In this document: piece after piece, positions 33,245 through 42,301 of the stretch
Layout of the letters: each line of letters starts with the position of its first letter
Numbering within the stretch: the first letter of the stretch is position 1
DNA from: Treponema brennaborense DSM 12168
GTDB taxonomy: Bacteria > Spirochaetota > Spirochaetia > Treponematales > Treponemataceae
Length of the DNA stretch: 64,000 bases
NCBI RefSeq assembly: GCF_000212415.1
Contig: NC_015500.1
Span: 62,001 to 126,000 of the forward strand
Direction: 5' to 3'
Made by a program: the position numbers and the translations under genes
The notes under the pieces: model-generated
Seen by the model: only the letters and a program-made list of their open reading frames with translations
Database searches by the model: none
Told to the model about the DNA's origin: nothing

Positions 33245-33335
33245 AAATATCACCGTTCTGATAAAACCTGCTTCTTCCCTGTGCAATATGCGCTGCCGAT
33301 GGTACTGCTTTTTTTCTTTTTTCAAAAATACATGA
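33237..33335 (+). pseudogene. N-terminal scrap of a radical SAM enzyme (anSME-like)
   Basis: In one frame: V-P-E-N-I-T-V-L-I-K-P-A-S-S-L-C-N-M-R-C then R-W-Y-C-F-F and a stop at 33333. The start of anaerobic sulfatase-maturase-type radical SAM proteins is I-K-P-A-S-x-x-C-N-x-x-C-x-Y-C; here an extra Trp codon separates the second and third cluster cysteines and the body is gone. Marks the ragged edge of the accessory block. Confidence 0.6.
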
Positions 33336-33432
33336 TAAAAGGACTGGTTGCCGGTGCGGTAAAAGGCTGAACGTCCCATCTCCTCCGCCTGTACCGGAGA
33401 ACAGAGCAGGCTGACGGCGAGGCGCGATTCTT

Positions 33433-34149
33433 TTATCGTTTCCGGCTAACGAATACGTTGTAAAAGTCATCGCGTCCGGCGGTATTTTTTTCGTAATCTG
33501 AAAACACTTGCGAATCGATGAATCCGTCAGCCTGTAATAACTCCAGAACTCTTGTCCTTTTTACCGGTAACAATTCCGTAGAATCCGTATGGTGCGTGCC
33601 CCGGATTTTATCGAAGAAATCGATTTCAAACGTGATTTTGTCTTCAGTAATGTTCGTATAGTTTCTGGAAAAAACGTACTCGCCGTTTTCCTTTTTGGGA
33701 AATTGAACGGATGCATCTCGTACTATTTTATCATAATTGAGTATTTGAAAGATGAAAATACCGTTTTTATTCAGCAGTCGGTTTATTATCGTGATACACT
33801 TTTCAAGTTCGGTCCATGACGACACGTGAGGCAACGTGTTTCCCAAGCAGAGGACGCAGTCGAATTTTTCATTCGCGTCAAGCTCCAGCATATTTTGTGT
33901 TTTAAAACTGACTGAAGCGTTGTGTTTTCCGGCTTTAGCTTTCGCAATATCTATCATTTTTTTGTTCAAATCGATACCCGACACGAAGTATCCGCGTTGA
34001 CAGAGGGCTAACGCCAAATCACCCGCTGCACAGCCGATATCCAGTATTTTTTTAGCATTGATCGTCTTGAGATAGTATTCTATAAAACGAACGGTTGCAG
34101 CTTCCAGGGGAAATATCGAACTGTAATTCGACGCAATTAAATCATACAT
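33433..34149 (-). CDS. class I SAM-dependent methyltransferase
   Basis: 238 residues. Motif I I-L-D-I-G-C-A-A-G-D-L near residue 36, post-I V-S-G-I-D-L-N near 57, motif II F-D-C-V-L-C-L-G-N-T-L-P-H near 97, as in ubiE/SmtA-type small-molecule methyltransferases. GAGGAG supports the start. Stands alone between the cassette block and the Gld-type operon, divergent from the latter. Substrate unknown. Confidence 0.8.
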   Translation of the reverse strand: MYDLIASNYSSIFPLEAATVRFIEYYLKTINAKKILDIGCAAGDLALALCQRGYFVSGIDLNKKMIDIAKAKAGKHNASVSFKTQNMLELDANEKFDCVLCLGNTLPHVSSWTELEKCITIINRLLNKNGIFIFQILNYDKIVRDASVQFPKKENGEYVFSRNYTNITEDKITFEIDFFDKIRGTHHTDSTELLPVKRTRVLELLQADGFIDSQVFSDYEKNTAGRDDFYNVFVSRKR

Positions 34150-34233
34150 TTTCGTCTCCTCATATACGTATATTGTAATACGCTATCCCTTTTCCCGCAA
34201 ACGCCTCCGCAGTTTTCAATTCTGTAACTTCGT

Positions 34234-34310
34234 TTGTCTTTTTTCATTTAAATAGGGTATATCTTTATAAAAGTAATTCCGTACGGGGCGCACGGTATTC
34301 CGTACGGATT
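34234..34310 (+). promoter_or_regulatory. promoter with tandem operator-like repeats
   Basis: TTGTCT (34234-34239), 18 bp, TATATC (34258-34263). Downstream, ATTCCGTACGG occurs at 34278-34288 and 34299-34309, exactly 21 bp (two helix turns) apart; the second copy extends to the palindrome TCCGTACGGA. Likely a repressor site for the ABC operon. Confidence 0.5.
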
Positions 34311-34345
34311 TGCGCATCTCATTTTATTCATCATTTGGAGGTCGC

Positions 34346-35332
34346 ATGATAGAGGCGGAGCATGTCAGCCGCTCGTTCGGAACGTTCCGGGCAGTGGATG
34401 ACGTCAGTTTTTCCATTCAGACAGGCGAAATCGTCGGATTGCTGGGACCGAACGGTGCGGGCAAGACGACGACGATGCGAATGATTACCGGATTTCTTGA
34501 ACCGTCTTCCGGCAGCATCAAAATCGACGGGCAGGATATCGCGTCCGACCCCGTGCGGGCAAAACGCAAGATCGGGTATATGCCCGAATCGGCGCCGCTG
34601 TACGCGGATATGATCGTGGACGATTACCTTCGGTACGTCGCCGACATGCAGGGCGTGTGTGCCGACGAGCGGCTGCCGGTTTTAGTTGCCGAATGCGGAC
34701 TGCGCGACGTGATGCACAAAAACATTGCGGATCTGTCGCGCGGCTACCGGCAGCGGGTTGGGCTTGCTCACGCGCTGATGAACGATCCCGAAATTTTGAT
34801 TTTGGACGAACCGACGGGCGGTCTTGACCCGAATCAGATCGGCGAAGTTCGCGCTCTGATAAAAGAAATCGGCAAAACCCGCACGGTCATCATTTCCACC
34901 CATATTTTGGGCGAAGTCGAAATGTTGTGCGACCGCGTCGTTATCATTGCGCACGGAAAAATCGTTGCGGACAGTCCGACTGCCGAACTGCGGCTGCGTT
35001 ACGGAAACGGCGCGTCGCTGCACGTTGCGGCCGCCGGTTGTACGGCGGCTGAATTGCAGGATGCGCTTGAAACGGCGTGCCGGAACGCAACCCGCGTCGA
35101 TTCCGACGGTTCGGCAGTTGCGATAACGGCGGAATCGTGCACGCTGCCCGCTGCGGAAGACCGGCCGGCGGCCTGTGCGGACGTTTCCTTTTCCGCCGGA
35201 ACGGAACTCAGACCTGCCGTTTTTGCGGAGATCGTAAAGCGCGGCTGGATTTTATATGAAATGAACGTCTGCCGGAACAGTCTGGAAGACGTGTTCAGAA
35301 ACGTAACGGCCGGAGGTGACGCCGATGAGTGA
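34346..35332 (+). CDS. ABC transporter ATPase (GldA/NatA type)
   Basis: 328 residues from the ATG at 34346 (TTGGAGG upstream; an upstream in-frame ATG at 34310 has none). Walker A G-P-N-G-A-G-K-T-T near residue 38, signature L-S-R-G-Y-R-Q-R near 137, Walker B I-L-I-L-D-E-P-T near 157. A C-terminal extension of about 80 residues, partly Ala/Cys-rich, is family-like for GldA homologues. Drives the export system formed with the next two genes; overlaps the permease by 8 bp. Confidence 0.88.
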   Translation: MIEAEHVSRSFGTFRAVDDVSFSIQTGEIVGLLGPNGAGKTTTMRMITGFLEPSSGSIKIDGQDIASDPVRAKRKIGYMPESAPLYADMIVDDYLRYVADMQGVCADERLPVLVAECGLRDVMHKNIADLSRGYRQRVGLAHALMNDPEILILDEPTGGLDPNQIGEVRALIKEIGKTRTVIISTHILGEVEMLCDRVVIIAHGKIVADSPTAELRLRYGNGASLHVAAAGCTAAELQDALETACRNATRVDSDGSAVAITAESCTLPAAEDRPAACADVSFSAGTELRPAVFAEIVKRGWILYEMNVCRNSLEDVFRNVTAGGDADE

Positions 35333-36224
35333 ACGATTTGAGAACGAGACGGAAAAGGCCGGCAGCGAACGTACTGCCAACGAATGTACTGCCAGCGAAC
35401 GTACTGCCAGCGAACGTGCCGGCCGTAACGCTTCTTTTAAAATAGATACGGCCGGCATAGATTCAGCCGGTATAGATACGACATGCACTGCGTCCGCCCG
35501 CCGTGCGGGTGCAAAACGGGCGGCGTTCGTTATCATGAAACGCGAATTGGCCGCGTATTTTACCGGGCCGATTGCGTACATCGTTACCGGGCTTTTTTTG
35601 GTGTTTTCGGGATTCTTTTTCTTTTCGGTATTTTTTCTGGCGGATCGGGCGGAACTGCGGCAGTTTTTTACGCTGCTGCCGGTGCTGTTCGCGTTTTTCA
35701 TTCCGGCGCTCACCATGCGCGTTTTTTCCGAAGAAACGCGCAGCGGCAGTTTGGAAACGCTGCTGACGCTTCCGGTAAGCGCGGCCGACGTGGTTGCCGG
35801 CAAATACCTCGCGTCGCTGATTGCGTCCGCGTCGATGCTGGTACCGACGCTGCTGTACGCGGCGACGGCGGCCGTGTTCGGCGATCCGGATCCGGGACCG
35901 CTTGCGGGCGGTTACATCGGCGCGATTTTTCTTGCCGCAGCGTTTTGCGCCGTAGGCGTGTACGCGTCGTCCATCACCAAAAATCAAATTATCGCGTTCT
36001 TTACCGCGTTTGCAGTGTGCATCGTGCTTACGATGATCGACAATTTTCTGGTTTTTCTGCCGGGAGCGTTCGTAAGCGCGGCGAATTTCCTGTCCGCTTC
36101 GGCTCATTTTGAATCCGTCGCGCGCGGTATTATAGACAGCCGCGACATCGTGTATTTCCTGTCGCTCACGGCGGTGTTTATCGGACTGACGGTGTGTTCG
36201 GTTGAAAGACGGAGGAGGGCGTAA
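35325..36224 (+). CDS. ABC-2 permease (GldF type) with long hydrophilic N-terminus
   Basis: 299 residues from the ATG at 35325 (GGAGGTGA upstream). Six hydrophobic segments begin after M-K-R-E-L-A-A-Y-F near residue 71, which is where GldF homologues normally begin. The first 70 residues are hydrophilic and repetitive (A-S-E-R-T-A-S-E-R and I-D-S-A-G-I-D), encoded by short tandem repeats at about 35376-35475. The function of this class of exporter outside gliding bacteria is unknown. Confidence 0.8.
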   Translation: MSERFENETEKAGSERTANECTASERTASERAGRNASFKIDTAGIDSAGIDTTCTASARRAGAKRAAFVIMKRELAAYFTGPIAYIVTGLFLVFSGFFFFSVFFLADRAELRQFFTLLPVLFAFFIPALTMRVFSEETRSGSLETLLTLPVSAADVVAGKYLASLIASASMLVPTLLYAATAAVFGDPDPGPLAGGYIGAIFLAAAFCAVGVYASSITKNQIIAFFTAFAVCIVLTMIDNFLVFLPGAFVSAANFLSASAHFESVARGIIDSRDIVYFLSLTAVFIGLTVCSVERRRRA

Positions 36225-36227
36225 TTT

Positions 36228-38441
36228 ATGGAAGACAAATTGGAACCTATCGACACGGATCGGCGCGCCGTCAGGCCGCAACGATCCGGCAATTCGGATA
36301 GCGCCGTTCGCGGCGGAAACGGTCGCCGTACGGGCGGCTTTGCCCGTTGGTTTGCGGGCAGCCGCGGTGATTTCATATTGTTCGTGATAGCCGTCGTGCT
36401 GCTGAATCTGGTGTGCAGCCGCGCGTTTTTCAGAATCGATTTGACGTCCGCGCGCTCGTATTCGCTGTCTCCGGCGAGCCGCGAACTGGTGAAAACGCTC
36501 GACGCGCCGCTTTCGGTAAAAGCGTTTTTTTCGGAAAATCTGCCGGCGCCGTATAATTCGGTTGAACAGTACGTACGCGATCTGCTGGCCGAATACAAGG
36601 GCGCGGCGAATCGGCATTTTTCGTACGAGTTTTATGATGTGGATAAACCGGAAAACGCCGAACTTGCCGCCGGATACAATATCAGGCCGATACAGATTCA
36701 GGAAATAAAAAACAACGAATTCGGCGTGAAAAGCGCGTACATGGGACTGGTCCTCGTGTACGGCGACGGCATGGAAACGCTCGACGGCATTTCTTCCGCC
36801 GAGGGATTTGAATACAAACTGACGACGGCCATGTCGCGGCTGATTTCGTCGGTTAATACGCTCGCCGGTTTGAGCGGCGACGTAAAATTGACGCTGTACG
36901 TTTCGTCCCGGCTCGCGCCGTTCGGTATCAGCGGTTTCGACCGTATCGAACAGTCGGTGTTGGACGCGTACGCCGCCGTAAAAAAGCAGTCTTCGGATAA
37001 ATTGACGTATCAGCGGGTCGATCCGTCGCCGGATGAAGCGGATTCGCTTGCCGCGCGGTACGGGCTGCAGACGCTTTCATGGAAGGAACGCGACGGTACC
37101 GTTCACCGCGGCGTTATCGGCGCCGTTCTCGAATACGGCGATTCGTTCCGGCAGCTTCCGCTGTATCTGTCGCGGACACTGTTCGGCGGATACGCGGTCG
37201 CGGGACTTGACGAACTTGAACAGTCGCTTCCCGAAACGCTGAAAAGTCTGCTCGCGCAGTCGGTCGAGATCGGATACGTAACCGGTCACGGCGAACTCGA
37301 TTTGAACGATACCCGCAGCGGTGCCGGTGTTTTTACGGGGCTGGTTTCCGGATCGTATACGCTCAAACCGCTTGATCTGACTGCGGACGCGATTCCGGCG
37401 GGACTTTCGACGCTGATGATCGCCGGTCCAAAGACGGCGTTTTCCGAAGCGGAATTGTATAAAATCGATCAGTTTATCATGAAAGGCGGAAACGTCATGT
37501 TCCTGCTGGATCCGTTTGCCGAAGTCGCCGCTCAGTCGTATTACGAACCGTCGACGTTCGTTCCCGTTGAAACGGGGCTCGACCGGCTGCTGAACGCGTA
37601 CGGAATTGCGGCGGATAAAAATTACGTTATGGACGCGCAGTGTTTTGAAAGCATTCAGCAAGGATACGGTAAAACGTCGCTGAATTTTGCACCGCTGATA
37701 CAGAAAAACGGATTGAACCAGAAACACGTCGTTTCGGAAAATCTGGGATACGTGCTGTTTTTGCAGGCCGGCTCTGTTCGCGTTTTGGAAACGGCGGACG
37801 GCGGCGCGCACACCGTTTCGATTTTGGCGCAGTCTTCGCCCGAATCCTGGACGGTTTCCGATAATATCGTGCTCAATCCGCTGTACGTCAAGCCTCCCGC
37901 GGAAGGCTATACGGGACGCGAAGCGCTCGCGCTGATCGCAGAAGGCCGGTTTTCCAGTGCGTTCGATCGTGCACCCGAAACGGCGGATTCTGAAACGCCG
38001 GGTGCGGCGAATTCTGCCGGTTCGGGCGATTCGGCGCTTGCGGTGAACGACCATTTGGCACAAAGCGTTGCCGGCGGTAAACTGTTCGTTGCCGGGTCTT
38101 CGCTGATGCTGACGCCGCAGATGATAGACGAGTCGGGGCAGCAGGGAATTGCGTTTTTCATGCAGAACGCACTTGATTACTTGAACGGTGCGCCTGAATT
38201 GTGTGCAATGCGAACGAAAGGACTTTCGCTCGATACGCTGACGTTCAAAAACGCAGCGGCACGTAAAGCGGCGCAAGTATTCAACCAGTACGGTGTGCCC
38301 GCGCTCGTTGCGTTGGCCGGGCTTATCGTGTGGCGGCTGCGCGTTGCGCGGCGTAAAAAGATCCGCGCCGGATACGCGGCATCCGATCCCAGAGAGACGG
38401 ACGCCGTATCGGAAACGGACAACAGCGGGGTGGCGGAATGA
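36228..38441 (+). CDS. GldG-family ABC-associated membrane protein
   Basis: 737 residues. Hydrophilic N-terminus, one membrane segment near 48-65, the conserved L-T-S-A-R-S-Y-S-L-S-P-A-S motif near 71-83, a large extracytoplasmic domain with the ABC_transp_aux fold (I-G-Y-V-T-G-H-G-E-L near 345; F-I-M-K-G-G-N-V-M-F-L-L-D near 420) and a C-terminal membrane segment near 690-708. GldG proteins form a complex with GldA/GldF. It follows the permease gene by 3 bp. Confidence 0.85.
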   Translation: MEDKLEPIDTDRRAVRPQRSGNSDSAVRGGNGRRTGGFARWFAGSRGDFILFVIAVVLLNLVCSRAFFRIDLTSARSYSLSPASRELVKTLDAPLSVKAFFSENLPAPYNSVEQYVRDLLAEYKGAANRHFSYEFYDVDKPENAELAAGYNIRPIQIQEIKNNEFGVKSAYMGLVLVYGDGMETLDGISSAEGFEYKLTTAMSRLISSVNTLAGLSGDVKLTLYVSSRLAPFGISGFDRIEQSVLDAYAAVKKQSSDKLTYQRVDPSPDEADSLAARYGLQTLSWKERDGTVHRGVIGAVLEYGDSFRQLPLYLSRTLFGGYAVAGLDELEQSLPETLKSLLAQSVEIGYVTGHGELDLNDTRSGAGVFTGLVSGSYTLKPLDLTADAIPAGLSTLMIAGPKTAFSEAELYKIDQFIMKGGNVMFLLDPFAEVAAQSYYEPSTFVPVETGLDRLLNAYGIAADKNYVMDAQCFESIQQGYGKTSLNFAPLIQKNGLNQKHVVSENLGYVLFLQAGSVRVLETADGGAHTVSILAQSSPESWTVSDNIVLNPLYVKPPAEGYTGREALALIAEGRFSSAFDRAPETADSETPGAANSAGSGDSALAVNDHLAQSVAGGKLFVAGSSLMLTPQMIDESGQQGIAFFMQNALDYLNGAPELCAMRTKGLSLDTLTFKNAAARKAAQVFNQYGVPALVALAGLIVWRLRVARRKKIRAGYAASDPRETDAVSETDNSGVAE

Positions 38442-39442
38442 GTACTAGAAAAACAGTATTAGTGACTCTGATCGGAATTCTTGCGGCGATATACGCCGGT
38501 CAGCTCGTCCTTTCGGGCCGCAATCAGGTGCGCGAGCTTACGCTCGGCGTGGAGCCGGATACGGTCGTTATCGAAAACGTGCACGGTACGGTAACACTCG
38601 CCTTAAAAGACGGAACCTGGGCGGTATCCGGTGCTTCGGCAAAAGGCTCCGAGGCTGCGGGTTCCGAAACATCGGGTTCCGAAACGTCGCCGGATTCGTT
38701 CCGCGCGGCGGATTCGGCGGCGGTCGATACCGTTTTGCGTACGGCCGGTATGCTGAAGGTGTTGGGAACCGTTTCTCCGGACGGAGACGGTAGCCGGTAC
38801 GGTTTTTCCGACGGAAAAGGAATAAAGGTAACGCTTCTCACGAACGGGCAGGCGGTGCGGACGCTTACGGTGGGAAAAACGTCTGTTACGACGCAGCAAA
38901 CGTACGTGCAGCTTGACGGTAAAAAAGACGTGCTGCTCGTGTCGGGCAACGTTCCGGCGCTTTTGAACAAATCGGCGGATGATTTCAGAAGCCGGAAAGT
39001 CTACACGCTGTCCGCCGCGGATATCGGCGGCGTGACGGTAACGCTCGGAGCCGCTTCCGGCGCGGGCGCGCAATCGTACGCGCTTGAAAAGTCGGGCGAA
39101 CCGCCGCGCTGGCAGCTCGTTCCGGATTCGGACGGTTCCGATTTGCAGTCGGCGGTGGATGCGGAAAAAGCCGCTTCCTGGATCGATTCGCTTGCCGCGC
39201 TGAACGTCGTTTCCTGGGCGCCGGACAACGTCGTTCTCCCCGATTCCGAGGAAGCGGCGGGTACCGTAACGCTCGCCGCGGCTTCTTCCGGAGAAGTGCG
39301 CACGGTTCGGGTTACCGTTTTCGGCAAAGACAACGACGGCAATTATTTGTGCACGTCCGACGCGGTGCCGTACGCGTTTTATCTTTCGTCGTATGCGGCG
39401 GAAAAATACCTGAAACCGCTTTCCGCGCTGGCCGCGGATTAG
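38438..39442 (+). CDS. DUF4340-containing extracytoplasmic protein
   Basis: 334 residues. N-terminal membrane anchor (residues 6-24), then a domain with repeated two-strand units (V-T-L-A-L-K-D-G-T-W-A-V; Y-G-F-S-D-G-K-G-I-K-V-T) of the DUF4340 type that is regularly linked to GldG genes. A Ser/Glu/Thr-rich insert (G-S-E-T-S-G-S-E-T-S) lies near residues 70-85. Overlaps the GldG stop by 4 bp. Function unknown. Confidence 0.8.
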   Translation: MSTRKTVLVTLIGILAAIYAGQLVLSGRNQVRELTLGVEPDTVVIENVHGTVTLALKDGTWAVSGASAKGSEAAGSETSGSETSPDSFRAADSAAVDTVLRTAGMLKVLGTVSPDGDGSRYGFSDGKGIKVTLLTNGQAVRTLTVGKTSVTTQQTYVQLDGKKDVLLVSGNVPALLNKSADDFRSRKVYTLSAADIGGVTVTLGAASGAGAQSYALEKSGEPPRWQLVPDSDGSDLQSAVDAEKAASWIDSLAALNVVSWAPDNVVLPDSEEAAGTVTLAAASSGEVRTVRVTVFGKDNDGNYLCTSDAVPYAFYLSSYAAEKYLKPLSALAAD

Positions 39443-39503
39443 CGGACAATGTGCGGGTTGCCAGGCGATTTGCAGGGTAACGGACAATGCGCCGTAAAAA
39501 GGG

Positions 39504-39538
39504 TGAGGCTCCGCAAGCGAAACGCTTACGGAGCCTCA
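39504..39538. terminator. bidirectional terminator
   Basis: TGAGGCTCCGCAAGCG (39504-39519), loop AAA, CGCTTACGGAGCCTCA (39523-39538), one mismatch. T-rich tails on both sides (TTCGTTT on plus; CCCTTTTTAC on minus) between convergent operons. Confidence 0.85.
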
Positions 39539-39568
39539 TTCGTTTATGCGTACGGAGATTCGGTTCCG

Positions 39569-41179
39569 TTACGCCAGGTATTTTTTGAGCGTCGCGCGGA
39601 CGGCGTGCGGCGCGGCGATCTGTTCCAGAAACATCGCTTCTATCAGGCCGCCTATTCCCGCTTCATACAGGTCGATGCCGAAAATATGCGCGTTCGACAG
39701 GATCGGTTTCAGCTGTCCGGTGTACGTTTCGGGCTTTCCCACCGTTATGCCGGCGAGCTGTGCGGTCAGGTCGGGAATCATCGGATCCGGAGAAAGCTCG
39801 AACGGGTTTCCTTCGTCGTCCCGTGCGAGCAGATACCGGCACCAGCCGGCCAGTGCGAGCGGGATTGCTTTCAGTTTAGCCGCGCTGCCGTATTTTTCAA
39901 CGTACGATTTGATCGTTTCTCCGTAGCGGATGCCGACTTTCTGCGACGTGTCGGTCGCGATGCGCTGCGGCGTGTCGGGCATGAACGGATTGGGAATGCG
40001 CACGTTGATAACTTCGTCGGCGAACTTCTGCGGAGACAGAATTCCCGGATCCGTAACGACGGGCATTCCTTCGACGAGGCCGATTTCGTGTACCAATCGG
40101 CGCAGCTCGGCGTCTTTCATTTCATCGGCGATGAGCGTGTATCCGAGGACGCAGCCGTATACGGCGAGCGCGGTGTGCAGCGGATTCAGGCACGTGGTTA
40201 CTTTCATGCGTTCGACTTTGTTAACCGTTTCGCGGTCGGTCATATATACGCCCGCTTTTTCGAGCGGCGGCCGCCCGTTGGGGAACGTGTCTTCAATAAC
40301 CAGATACTGCGGCCCTTCGGCGTTTACGAACGGTGCGATATACGTTTTCTTTGACGTTATCACCGGTTTCATGTCTTCAACGCCGAGTTTTTCAAGTTCA
40401 CTGCACACGGAATCCGCCGGGCGCGGCGTGATTTTATCGATCATCGACCACGGGAACGCCACCCGTTTTTCATCGGTAAGATACGAAGCGAATCCTTCAC
40501 CGGTGAATCCTTTTTTGCGCCATTCGTCCGCCATCGTAACTATCGCGCGGCGCAGTTTTTCACCGTTGTGCGAACAGTTGTCCATGCTGACGACGGCGAT
40601 CGGCGCTCCGCCGGCTTTGTACCGTTCGTTCAGCAGCGCACAGACGACCGCCATTGCCGAAACGGGTTTTTCAGGGCCGTTGTCGATGTCCGTTTTGATA
40701 AACGGAAAGTAAGCGCCGTCCGCGCCGGTTAAGGCGTATCCTTTTTCGGTAATGGTGAACGAAACCATTTGCAGCCCCGGATCGGTAAATATCCGTTTCA
40801 GCCGGTCCCATTCGGCGGCAACGGACGATCTGGCTTTAATCGCTTCGGTGAGCGAACCGAGCACCCGTTTATCCGTAGAACCGTCGGATTTGAGCGTAAC
40901 CGCCAGCACCAGATTGTCGTACGGTGCGTAGATTTTGTCGGCTACGTCGAAGTCGAACGTTTCCACGCAGGTGATGCCCGTGTCGGTGTTCCCGCTTTCA
41001 AGAAGCGAATCGGCAATGCCGCCGATAAAAATGCGGAAAATGTTTCCCGCACCGAAGTGTACCCACTTCGGCGCCTTTTTCGTACGGTCGGCGACTGCCG
41101 CGATATCATAGGAAGGAAGAGAAATCCCCGCTTCTTTCCATGCCGTTTCGGCTTTCAATCCTTCACGCGTTAATTTCAT
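39569..41179 (-). CDS. uxuB: D-mannonate oxidoreductase (fructuronate reductase)
   Basis: 536 residues, long-chain mannitol dehydrogenase family. N-terminal NAD-binding W-V-H-F-G-A-G-N-I-F-R near residue 39, and the catalytic region with S-M-D-N-C-S-H-N-G near 198 and K-V-T-T-C-L-N-P-L-H-T near 330. Interconverts fructuronate and mannonate. The neighbouring mannonate dehydratase gene fixes the pathway. Starts 11 bp after uxuA on the same strand. Confidence 0.9.
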   Translation of the reverse strand: MKLTREGLKAETAWKEAGISLPSYDIAAVADRTKKAPKWVHFGAGNIFRIFIGGIADSLLESGNTDTGITCVETFDFDVADKIYAPYDNLVLAVTLKSDGSTDKRVLGSLTEAIKARSSVAAEWDRLKRIFTDPGLQMVSFTITEKGYALTGADGAYFPFIKTDIDNGPEKPVSAMAVVCALLNERYKAGGAPIAVVSMDNCSHNGEKLRRAIVTMADEWRKKGFTGEGFASYLTDEKRVAFPWSMIDKITPRPADSVCSELEKLGVEDMKPVITSKKTYIAPFVNAEGPQYLVIEDTFPNGRPPLEKAGVYMTDRETVNKVERMKVTTCLNPLHTALAVYGCVLGYTLIADEMKDAELRRLVHEIGLVEGMPVVTDPGILSPQKFADEVINVRIPNPFMPDTPQRIATDTSQKVGIRYGETIKSYVEKYGSAAKLKAIPLALAGWCRYLLARDDEGNPFELSPDPMIPDLTAQLAGITVGKPETYTGQLKPILSNAHIFGIDLYEAGIGGLIEAMFLEQIAAPHAVRATLKKYLA

Positions 41180-41190
41180 AATTACCTCGA

Positions 41191-42270
41191 TTATTGCTTG
41201 CGGGCGTGCTGTTTTTCAACGGCTTCCCATAATCCGCGAATGTAGGCGGCGCCGAGCGCGCGGTCGTACAATCCGTATCCGGGCATGGCTTTTTCGCCCC
41301 ATATCATGCGGCCGTGGTCGGGCCGGATGGGACCGTCGAATCCTATGTCGTATAATGCCTTGACGATTTCGTACATGTCGAACGAACCGTCGCAGCTCAA
41401 GTGCGCCGATTCCTGAAAATCGTTTCTGCCGTCGTTAAATTTAAGATTGCGCACGTGTGCAAAGTGAATTCTGCCTTTCAGCGCGCGGATCATTGCCGGC
41501 AGGTCGTTGTCCGGATTCGTGCCGTACGAGCCTGCGCAGAACGTAACGCCGTTATGCGGATTATCGGTCATTTTCATCATGCGCCGGATGTTTTCCATAT
41601 TCGTAATGATGCGCGGCAGTCCGAAGACGCTCCACGCCGGATCATCCGGATGGATCGCCATGTTGATGTCGTATTTGTCGCATACCGGCATTATCGCGTC
41701 GAGAAAATATTTGAGATTGGCGAACAACGCTTCGGCGTCGGTGTCTTTGTACATTTCAAACAGATCCTTGATTTTCGCCATACGTTCCGGTTCCCAGCCG
41801 GGCATAACGGTTCCGTTCATATCGCCCGAAATGGACTCGAACATGTTCGCCGGATCGATTTTATCGACGGCGGCCTGCGAATATGCCAGAACGGTGGAAC
41901 CGTCGGCACGGACGCGGGCGAGTTCGGTTCTGGTCCAATCGAAAACCGGCATGAAATTATAGCACACCAGCCGCACGTCCGCTTTTCCCAGATTTTCAAG
42001 CGTTTTAATGTACGCGTCGATGTCTTTATCGCGCGCCGCGCCGCCGGTTTTGATGGCGTCGCTGACGTTCACGCTTTCTATGCCGGAAAGGGTGAGGCCT
42101 TCCGCTTCGATTTCCGCTTTAAGCGCGTTGATTTCCTGCGGCGTCCATAATTCGCCGGGCATTTTACCGTACAGAGTGGAAATAACTCCCGTCGCGTAGC
42201 AGGTCTGTCTGATCTGCCGTAAGGTAACGGTGTCGTGTTTGCTGCCGTACCATCTCATCGTCATTTGCAT
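41191..42270 (-). CDS. uxuA: mannonate dehydratase
   Basis: 359 residues, TIM-barrel UxuA. Markers: M-R-W-Y-G near residue 5, M-A-I-H-P-D-D-P near 201, C-A-G-S-Y-G-T near 240, H-L-S-C-D-G-S and R-P-D-H-G-R near 280-320, providing the metal-binding His, Cys and Asp. Converts D-mannonate to 2-keto-3-deoxygluconate. Between the reductase gene and TRAP transporter genes in one operon. Confidence 0.93.
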   Translation of the reverse strand: MQMTMRWYGSKHDTVTLRQIRQTCYATGVISTLYGKMPGELWTPQEINALKAEIEAEGLTLSGIESVNVSDAIKTGGAARDKDIDAYIKTLENLGKADVRLVCYNFMPVFDWTRTELARVRADGSTVLAYSQAAVDKIDPANMFESISGDMNGTVMPGWEPERMAKIKDLFEMYKDTDAEALFANLKYFLDAIMPVCDKYDINMAIHPDDPAWSVFGLPRIITNMENIRRMMKMTDNPHNGVTFCAGSYGTNPDNDLPAMIRALKGRIHFAHVRNLKFNDGRNDFQESAHLSCDGSFDMYEIVKALYDIGFDGPIRPDHGRMIWGEKAMPGYGLYDRALGAAYIRGLWEAVEKQHARKQ

Positions 42271-42301
42271 AACTTTACCTCTTTGCGTGTTTTTGTATCC
42301 G

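Noticed and set aside
23500-34200. Integron integrase or other tyrosine recombinase within the block
   Set aside because: No frame with the R-H-R-Y recombinase pattern; the only recombinase is the IS110-type enzyme.
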